Below the pieces are notes generated by a model, which was not told where the DNA came from, searched no databases, and saw only the letters and a list, made by a program, of their open reading frames with translations. A stretch of DNA of 64,000 nucleotides. It comes from Pseudomonas sp. HOU2. GTDB lineage: Bacteria; Pseudomonadota; Gammaproteobacteria; Pseudomonadales; Pseudomonadaceae. Numbering within the stretch: the first letter of the stretch is position 1; each line of letters starts with the position of its first letter. The translations under genes were made by a program, and so were the position numbers. Shown one piece after another: positions 58,401 to 64,000 of this stretch. Location: contig NZ_CP160398.1 of the NCBI RefSeq assembly GCF_040729435.1, positions 5,685,001 through 5,749,000 of the forward strand, read 5' to 3'.

Positions 58401-59792
58401 TTATTTGCGGTCCAGCCACACGGTCTGTGCGTTGCAGAACTCACGCACGCCGAAGTGCGACAGCTCGCGGCCAAAACCGCTTTTCTTCACGCCGCCGAAG
58501 GTCACGCGCGGGTCACTGGCCGAATACCCATTGATGAACACGCCACCGGTTTCCAGTTCGCTGGTCAGTTGCTGGGCCAGTTGCACGTTGGCGGTGTAGA
58601 TCGTCGCGGTCAGGCCGAACTCGCTGTCGTTGGCCAGGGCGATGGCGTGGGCGCAATCGCGGGCGGTGATGATCGAGGCGACCGGGCCGAACAGTTCCTG
58701 TTTGAACGAGGTCATGCGGTCGGTGACGTCCGCCAGTACGGTCGGTTCGTAGTAGTTGCCCGGGCCTTCGGCTTTGCCACCGCCCAGCAGCAGGGTGGCG
58801 CCTTCTTCAAGGGTATCGCGAACTTGCTGATCGAGTTCGTCACGCAGGTCGAAACGCGCCATCGGGCCGATGTAAGTGTCGGCGGACAGCGGATCGCCGA
58901 CCTTCAGCTTGCGGGTGGCCTCGACGAATTTGCGGGTGAATTCCTCGACCACGCCTTCTTCGATGATCAGACGCTTGGCCGCTGCGCAAACCTGACCGGA
59001 GTTCTGGTAGCGACCGATGACGGCAGCCTGCACCGCCTCATCCAGATCCGCATCGTTGAGCACGATGAACGGGTCGGAACCACCCAGCTCCAGCACGCAT
59101 TTCTTCAGTGCGGCACCGGCCTGAGCGCCGATGGCCATGCCGGCGCGTACGCTGCCGGTCAGGGTCACAGCGGCGATGCGCGGGTCGGCAATGGCGGTCG
59201 AAACGCCTTCAGGGGTGACGTTGATCACTTCAAACACGCCGTCAGCGAAACCGGCGTTCTTGAAGGCGTCGCGCAGCAGGTAGGCGCTGCCCATCACGTT
59301 CGGCGCATGCTTGAGCACGTAGGTGTTGCCGGCGATCAGCGCCGGAACCGCGCCGCGCAGCACTTGCCAGATCGGGAAGTTCCACGGCATCACCGCGAGG
59401 ATCGGCCCGAGTGGTCGGTATTCGATGCGCGCCTTGCCGCCTTCGACCTGGGTCGCTTCGGCGCTGAGCATGGCCGGACCGTTTTCGGCGTACCACTCGC
59501 AGAGCTTGGCGCATTTTTCGATTTCGCCACGGGCCTGGGCGATCGGCTTGCCCATTTCCAGGGTGATCATGGTCGCCATGGCTTCGGCGCTGTCGCGCAG
59601 AGCGCCGGCGAGGGCGGTCAGGGCGCGGGAGCGATCCTGCAGCGGCTTGCGTTTCCATTTCGAGAAACCGAATGCGGCGCGGGTCAGCGCTGCGTCGAGA
59701 GCTTGTGCCGATTCAAAGGCGTAGTGACCGACCTGCTCGCCGGTAGTGGGGTTGATCGAGATGGCGTGGGTCTGGCTGGAAATCTGGCTCAT
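58401..59792 (-). CDS. sad: NAD(P)-dependent succinate-semialdehyde dehydrogenase (Sad type)
   Basis: A 463-residue aldehyde dehydrogenase close to E. coli Sad/YneI in length and features. Seen: VMPWNFPIWQ with Asn138, cofactor lysine in YVLKHAPN (Lys161), LTGSVRAGM, general base Glu235 in LELGG, and catalytic Cys269 in NSGQVCAAAKR. It oxidises succinate semialdehyde to succinate in GABA and polyamine breakdown, and may act on other aldehydes. ATG 59792 is divergent from a LysR gene. Confidence 0.9.
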   Translation of the reverse strand: MSQISSQTHAISINPTTGEQVGHYAFESAQALDAALTRAAFGFSKWKRKPLQDRSRALTALAGALRDSAEAMATMITLEMGKPIAQARGEIEKCAKLCEWYAENGPAMLSAEATQVEGGKARIEYRPLGPILAVMPWNFPIWQVLRGAVPALIAGNTYVLKHAPNVMGSAYLLRDAFKNAGFADGVFEVINVTPEGVSTAIADPRIAAVTLTGSVRAGMAIGAQAGAALKKCVLELGGSDPFIVLNDADLDEAVQAAVIGRYQNSGQVCAAAKRLIIEEGVVEEFTRKFVEATRKLKVGDPLSADTYIGPMARFDLRDELDQQVRDTLEEGATLLLGGGKAEGPGNYYEPTVLADVTDRMTSFKQELFGPVASIITARDCAHAIALANDSEFGLTATIYTANVQLAQQLTSELETGGVFINGYSASDPRVTFGGVKKSGFGRELSHFGVREFCNAQTVWLDRK

Positions 59793-59895
59793 GGCGTCGT
59801 CCTGCGTGTTCAGTGGATGGGTCTAGAGTAGGGTGGCGTTTGTTTTCTGGAAACTGAATAATAAAGATCGTTTCTTTCACGATTGGAGAATGACT

Positions 59896-60774
59896 GTGGA
59901 TCTGGTGCAGCTGGAAATCTTCAAAGCCGTCGCCGAGCACGGCAGCATCAGCGCCGCCGCGGCGCAGATCCATCGCGTGCCGTCGAACCTGACCACGCGG
60001 ATCAAGCAACTGGAGCAGGATCTGGGCGTCGACCTGTTCATTCGCGAGAAAAGCCGGTTGCGCCTGTCGCCCGCCGGCTGGAGTTTTCTCGAGTACGCGC
60101 GGCGCATTCTCGATCTGGTGCAGGAGGCGCGGGCCACCGTCGCTGGCGAAGAACCGCAGGGCGCATTCCCCCTCGGTTCGCTGGAAAGCACGGCCGCAGT
60201 GCGCATTCCCGAACTGCTGGCGGCGTACAACCAGTTGCATCCCAAAGTCGATCTGGACCTGTCCACCGGCCCGTCCGGGACGATGATCGACGGCGTCCTC
60301 GCCGGGCGCCTGGCGGCGGCCTTCGTCGATGGCCCGGTGCTGCACCCGACGCTGGAAGGCGTGCCGGCGTTCGAGGAAGAAATGGTCATCATCGCGCCGC
60401 TCAATCACGCCCCGGTGCAGCGCGCAGCGGATGTGAACGGCGAGAACATCTATGCGTTCCGCTCCAACTGCTCCTATCGTCACCACTTTGAAAAATGGTT
60501 CAGCGCCGACGCTGCGGTGCCGGGGAAGATTTTCGAGATGGAGTCCTACCACGGCATGCTCGCCTGCGTCAGCGCCGGTGCCGGGCTGGCGCTGATGCCG
60601 CGCAAAATGCTGCAGAGCATGCCCGGCAGCGCAACCGTGAGCGTGTGGCCGCTGGCGGCGGATTTTCGTTATCTGACTACGTGGCTGGTGTGGCGCCGAG
60701 GCACGGTGTCGCGCAGCTTGAGCATGTTCGTGCGTTTGCTGGAGGAGCGCGGCGTGGTGCGTGCAGAAGAGTAA
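59896..60774 (+). CDS. LysR family transcriptional regulator
   Basis: A 292-residue LysR protein. The HTH is at residues 1-60 ([20 protein letters not shown]), effector domain from about 90. I prefer GTG 59896 ([12 protein letters not shown]), because GGAG lies 7 bp upstream and most relatives start this way; ATG 59890 is immediately next to that GGAG and less likely. GAAAC and GTTTC, 15 bp apart (59850-59874), form a candidate LysR site in the divergent promoter of the aldehyde dehydrogenase. Confidence 0.87.
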   Translation: MDLVQLEIFKAVAEHGSISAAAAQIHRVPSNLTTRIKQLEQDLGVDLFIREKSRLRLSPAGWSFLEYARRILDLVQEARATVAGEEPQGAFPLGSLESTAAVRIPELLAAYNQLHPKVDLDLSTGPSGTMIDGVLAGRLAAAFVDGPVLHPTLEGVPAFEEEMVIIAPLNHAPVQRAADVNGENIYAFRSNCSYRHHFEKWFSADAAVPGKIFEMESYHGMLACVSAGAGLALMPRKMLQSMPGSATVSVWPLAADFRYLTTWLVWRRGTVSRSLSMFVRLLEERGVVRAEE

Positions 60775-60857
60775 TTGACACGTTGTGTCATGGTTGTATC
60801 TTGATCGGCGTTTCGCAATATAAAAAACTATACAGCGTAGCCATGAGGAACAAGCAA

Positions 60858-61520
60858 ATGAGTGCAGCCCTGAGCGGTAAAGAAGCCGTCGGAGAACGGT
60901 TTGTGCTGGAGACGATGCGTCATGCGCAGGAACTGACCTGGAACGCCGTTGATGCCATTGCCAAGGTGATCAAGCCCGGCATGCGTGAATCCGAAGCCCA
61001 GGAACTGGGCAAGCAGATCCTTGCCGGACTGGGCATGGATCGCATCTGGCATCCGCTGCTGATTCGCTTCGGCGCCAACACGCTGAAGGCATTCAAGGAA
61101 CGTTCCGAAGGCGATCCGGTGCTCGGTGAAAACGATATTTTCTTCATCGACATGGGCGTGGTCTGGCAGGGGCACGAAGGCGATGCCGGCGAAACCTTCA
61201 CCACCGGCTCCGATCCGGAAATGATCGCCTGCGCGGCGGCCTCCAGGGAGCTGTTCAAGCGGGTCGAGGCGCTGTGGCGCCAAGGCGTGAGCGGTGTCGA
61301 GCTGTACCGCTATGCCAGCGATCAGGCTGAAGCCATGGGCTGGAAACTCAATTTCGACATCAAGGGCCACCGCGTCAGCGATTTCCCTCACGCGATCCAT
61401 CGCGGCGGCAATCTCGGCGATTTCGACCAGGCGCCGAACGCCGGTGTATGGATCCTGGAAATCCAGATCGCCCACCCGCAGCGACCGTTCGGCGCGTTTT
61501 ATGAAGATCTGCTGATCTGA
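60858..61520 (+). CDS. M24 family peptidase-fold protein
   Basis: A 220-residue protein of the methionine/Xaa-Pro aminopeptidase fold (pita-bread). Metal-ligand candidates are visible: Asp in FFIDMGVVWQ, Asp in GHEGDAGETF, His in PHAIHRGGN and Glu in WILEIQIAHP. It is shorter than complete Xaa-Pro dipeptidases and lacks their N-terminal domain, so it may act on small metabolites rather than peptides. ATG 60858 has AGGAA 8 bp upstream. Confidence 0.82.
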   Translation: MSAALSGKEAVGERFVLETMRHAQELTWNAVDAIAKVIKPGMRESEAQELGKQILAGLGMDRIWHPLLIRFGANTLKAFKERSEGDPVLGENDIFFIDMGVVWQGHEGDAGETFTTGSDPEMIACAAASRELFKRVEALWRQGVSGVELYRYASDQAEAMGWKLNFDIKGHRVSDFPHAIHRGGNLGDFDQAPNAGVWILEIQIAHPQRPFGAFYEDLLI

Positions 61521-61647
61521 TCTATTGTTGTTCGGCAGATCTGAAGTGTGACAACAGAGCGCAGCGCTGTAGTTGTTTCTACATAGCGCTTACTCCGATG
61601 ATGCAGGCCGTTTTTCCTAACTCTAAAGTCAAAAAAGGAAGCCCGTC

Positions 61648-62076
61648 ATGAAAGTCAGCGCACGCAACGTATTCAAAGGCAAAGTCAGCCAGGTTCAAGC
61701 CGGCGCGGTCAACGCCGAAGTGGTTCTGACCCTGGCCGGGGGCGAGCAACTGGTTGCTGTCGTGACCATGGAAAGCATCAAGAACCTGGGCATCGCTGTT
61801 GGCAAGGAAGCTGTTGCGCTGGTCAAGGCACCGTGGGTGATGCTGATGACCGAATCCAGCGACATTCGCCTGTCGGCGCGCAACTGCCTGGAAGGCAAAG
61901 TGCTGAGCGTCACCGACGGAGCGGTCAACGCTGAAGTGGTGATCGAGTTGGCCGGCGGCTCGAAGGTTTATTCGATCGTTACCCGTGATGCCGTTGCCGA
62001 GCTGGGTCTGGCCAAAGGCGTCAGCGCCACGGCGGTGATCAAGGCTTCGCACATCATTCTGGGCGTGCCAGCCTGA
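61648..62076 (+). CDS. Molybdopterin/molybdate-binding protein with two Mop (TOBE) domains
   Basis: A 142-residue molbindin (ModG-like). Two tandem repeats of about 70 residues both start SARN: MKVSARNVFKGKVSQVQAGA and DIRLSARNCLEGKVLSVTDG, each with VNAEVV and a closing VKAP/IKAS segment. It binds molybdate oxyanions, probably as an oligomer, and stores or buffers cytoplasmic molybdate. No mod transport genes are next to it. AAGGAAG lies before ATG 61648. Confidence 0.88.
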   Translation: MKVSARNVFKGKVSQVQAGAVNAEVVLTLAGGEQLVAVVTMESIKNLGIAVGKEAVALVKAPWVMLMTESSDIRLSARNCLEGKVLSVTDGAVNAEVVIELAGGSKVYSIVTRDAVAELGLAKGVSATAVIKASHIILGVPA

Positions 62077-62094
62077 TCGAGGCTGCGGCGAATA

Positions 62095-62134
62095 AAAAAC
62101 CTCTGGTTCCGTTATCCGGAATCAGAGGTTTTTT
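62095..62134. terminator. Rho-independent terminator, bidirectional
   Basis: AAAAACCTCTGGTTCCG opposite CCGGAATCAGAGGTTTTTT: a long stem with one mismatch, T-run on the plus strand and A-run on the other. It lies between the molbindin gene and the convergent GST gene. Confidence 0.93.
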
Positions 62135-62136
62135 CG

Positions 62137-62760
62137 TTATGGCGTACCGTTTCGGCCGTACAGGCGAAAGCCTTCGCGTTGACTCAAACGCTCGTAATAC
62201 GCCCTGACGGCGGGATAGTCCGGATGCGTGAGCGGCGTTTCGAACCAGCGATTGACCGACAGCCCGATGGGAATATCTGCCAGCGAAAACGCTTCGCCAC
62301 TGACGTAGGCGCCGGTTTTCTGCAACTGCTGATCAAGGATGCCCATGGTCTTCGACCATTGCTCGACGCCGTTGAGCAATGCGGCACTGTTCTGATGATC
62401 CGCTGACTGTCGCACCAGCGACATGAACGCATACGACCACGACCGGTTCAGCTCCGACGCCTGCCAGTCGATCCACTGATCGACCCGCGCGCGAACTCGT
62501 GGCTCGGCGGGGTAGAGGGCGGCGCCGCCATAGGCGCCTGCCAGATAACGAATGATCGTATTGGATTCCCACAGGGTGAAATCGCCATCCTGAATCACCG
62601 GCACCATGGCGCAGGGGTTGAGGGCGAGAAACTCCGCCGTGTCGGTGGGTTTGAAGCCCGAGCCCCAATCCTCACGCTCGAACGGGATCTGCAGTTCGGC
62701 GCAGGTCCACAGCACTTTGCGCACGTTGATCGATGAGGCCTTGCCCAGTATTCGCAGCAT
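62137..62760 (-). CDS. Glutathione S-transferase family protein
   Basis: A 207-residue GST. The thioredoxin domain begins [20 protein letters not shown] and has [20 protein letters not shown] with the cis-proline and Ser; the helical C-terminal domain contains [20 protein letters not shown]. This resembles the Pseudomonas GST subfamily with an SSINV active-site start. GGGAA lies 6 bp before ATG 62760. No functional partner is adjacent. Confidence 0.9.
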   Translation of the reverse strand: MLRILGKASSINVRKVLWTCAELQIPFEREDWGSGFKPTDTAEFLALNPCAMVPVIQDGDFTLWESNTIIRYLAGAYGGAALYPAEPRVRARVDQWIDWQASELNRSWSYAFMSLVRQSADHQNSAALLNGVEQWSKTMGILDQQLQKTGAYVSGEAFSLADIPIGLSVNRWFETPLTHPDYPAVRAYYERLSQREGFRLYGRNGTP

Positions 62761-62816
62761 GGGATTCCCTGTGTTGTGGCTGGCTGTCCAGCCACAAGAA
62801 ATACCACATTGCAATG

Positions 62817-62848
62817 CACAAGGCCCGCACAGTGGCGGGCCTTGTGTT
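62817..62848. terminator. Rho-independent terminator for the NCS1 permease
   Basis: CACAAGGCCCGC - ACAGT - GGCGGGCCTTGTG: a 12-bp stem with short loop just after the stop of the minus-strand permease. A second hairpin, TTGTGGCTGG-CTGT-CCAGCCACAA at 62774-62797, overlaps the GST leader. Confidence 0.88.
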
Positions 62849-62863
62849 TACAGCGAGTCAATC

Positions 62864-64000
62864 TCAGAGACTGCCCACCAATTTGCCGCCCATCATCCGC
62901 CGCCGATAAGCGCTGTCACGATTGGCCAGCCAGAAGTACAGCGGCGAGGTCACCAGCAGCCCCACCAGCCACGACAGATCCGCGCCGTTGATGTGCGCCG
63001 ACACTGGGCCGACGTACAGCGGGGTATTCATGAACGGAATCTGCACCGCGATGCCGATCGCGTAGGCCAGCAATGCCTGCGGGTTGTAGCGCCCGTAGAT
63101 GCCGCCATCGACCTGAAAGATCGATTGGATGTCGTACTGGCCCTTGTGGATGGCATAGAAGTCGATCAGGTTGATCGCCGTCCACGGCACCAAAACCACC
63201 AACAGCACCAGCACCATGTCGACGAAGTGGCCGATGAAGTCCTTCGACGCGCCGACGGCGGCGAAGCAGCAGGCCAGCAGAACGATGATCGAGATCACCG
63301 CACGGCTTTTGGCAGTCGGGATCCAGCGGTAGGCGAAGGTCTGCACCAGAGTGATCAGCGACAGCACCGCGCCGTACAGGTTGAGGGCGTTGTGGCTGAT
63401 CACGCTGAGCAGGAACAGCACCAGCATCAGCGGCCCGATCGAGCCGGTGGCGAGTTTGACCGCGTCCATCGTGTCCATGCCCACGGGGGTCGCCAGCACG
63501 GCGACAGCACCGAAGATGAACGCCAGACTTGAACCCAGCGCCGAGCCCAGATAGGTGGTCCAGAACGTCGACGAGACTTTCACGTCCGCCGGCAGATAAC
63601 GCGAATAGTCGGACACGTACGGCGCAAATGCGATCTGCCACAGCGCGGCGAGCGACACAGTGGCGAGCCAGCCGGAGAGGTTGAAGCTGCCGCGGGTGAG
63701 GAAGTCATCGGTCTGAATGTGGGTGAAGATGTAGCCGAAACCGACGACGATGCCGATCCCCAACACCCAGGTGCCGATGCGGTTGAGCACGTGGATGAAA
63801 CGGTAGCCGATGATGCCGATGATTCCCGAACCGAGGGCACCGATGACGATGCCGACCGGCACCGGGACGCTGTCGACCACGCCGTGCAGCGACTTGCCGG
63901 CCAGCACGATGTTGGAGGCGAAGAAGCCGATGTACATGACCCCGGCAATCAGCACCACCAACAGCGCGCCGAGCGAACCGAACTGCGCGCGGCTCTGGAT
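62864..64000 (-). CDS. NCS1 family cytosine/purine permease (N-terminus cut by window edge)
   Basis: An inner-membrane transporter of the nucleobase-cation-symport-1 family. About 378 C-terminal residues are inside the window; the N-terminal start lies beyond 64000. Seen: SRAQFGSLGALLVVLIAGVM at the edge, SLAALWQIAFAPYVSDYSRY (the conserved family segment), and VPWTAINLIDFYAIHKGQYD. About ten hydrophobic segments are visible. The substrate could be cytosine, a purine, hydantoin or allantoin. Confidence 0.87.
   Translation of the reverse strand: MQSRAQFGSLGALLVVLIAGVMYIGFFASNIVLAGKSLHGVVDSVPVPVGIVIGALGSGIIGIIGYRFIHVLNRIGTWVLGIGIVVGFGYIFTHIQTDDFLTRGSFNLSGWLATVSLAALWQIAFAPYVSDYSRYLPADVKVSSTFWTTYLGSALGSSLAFIFGAVAVLATPVGMDTMDAVKLATGSIGPLMLVLFLLSVISHNALNLYGAVLSLITLVQTFAYRWIPTAKSRAVISIIVLLACCFAAVGASKDFIGHFVDMVLVLLVVLVPWTAINLIDFYAIHKGQYDIQSIFQVDGGIYGRYNPQALLAYAIGIAVQIPFMNTPLYVGPVSAHINGADLSWLVGLLVTSPLYFWLANRDSAYRRRMMGGKLVGSL

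Noticed and set aside
58455..59831. 458-codon open frame opposite the aldehyde dehydrogenase
   Set aside because: Shadow of the Sad-type gene; no motif and a low-complexity Gly/Arg/Asp composition.

Overview
The window is a chromosomal piece of a Pseudomonas of the fluorescens lineage. The basis is high-GC coding DNA, three families of Pseudomonas-type REP palindromes between genes (the GTAGGAGCTGCCG, TGTGGGAGCnnGCTTGC and TGTGGCGAGGGAGCTTGC types), and families typical of the genus (DUF6124, DUF1652, DUF2789, the fused Pha/Sha antiporter subunit A, AlkC with an Ig-like tail). No rRNA, tRNA, CRISPR array, phage or complete insertion sequence was seen. Both edge genes, an MFS transporter at the left and an NCS1 permease at the right, are cut by the window.

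Layout. 1-9.3 kb: MFS symporter, a GMC oxidoreductase divergent from a LysR regulator, a three-gene ars operon (arsR-arsC-arsH) with no efflux pump, an AraC-LysE pair, cytochrome b561 and small genes. 9.5-13.2 kb: a possible broken small gene, a structured leader upstream of a DUF6124 gene, then a Tle1-like lipase (probable type VI secretion effector) with two tandem DUF2931 lipoproteins as candidate immunity proteins. 13.2-16.6 kb: an AT-richer accessory island that reads as an integron cassette array without an integrase (CALIN). It has three minus-strand single-gene cassettes separated by attC-like sites, plus a two-gene low-GC unit in the opposite orientation. 16.7-28.5 kb: alkC-GST, an RpiR regulator, a DksA-like protein, a chemoreceptor, small proteins, an OpuAC-type binding protein, and a TonB receptor next to DUF2946. 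28.6-34.7 kb: the six-gene Pha/Mrp K+(Na+)/H+ antiporter operon with coupled overlapping genes. 34.9-51.6 kb: EamA exporter and XRE-cupin regulator around a shared set of operator-like palindromes, a FAD/NAD-binding protein, ppnN, azlCD, YedK, a sulfonate/taurine-type ABC group without its ATPase, a polysaccharide deacetylase and many small proteins. 51.6-64 kb: LysR/ydiJ, two PqiA paralogues without PqiB, an acyltransferase, succinate-semialdehyde dehydrogenase with a LysR regulator, an M24 peptidase-fold protein, a molbindin, a GST and the NCS1 permease.

Most of the window is ordinary core metabolism and regulation. The parts most worth follow-up are the cassette array at about 13.47-16.49 kb, the leader RNA before the DUF6124 gene (two hairpins showing the same TTTGGTAG loop with a complementary strand between them), and the adjoining effector-immunity module. 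All function calls come from reading the translated sequence; no database search was run.
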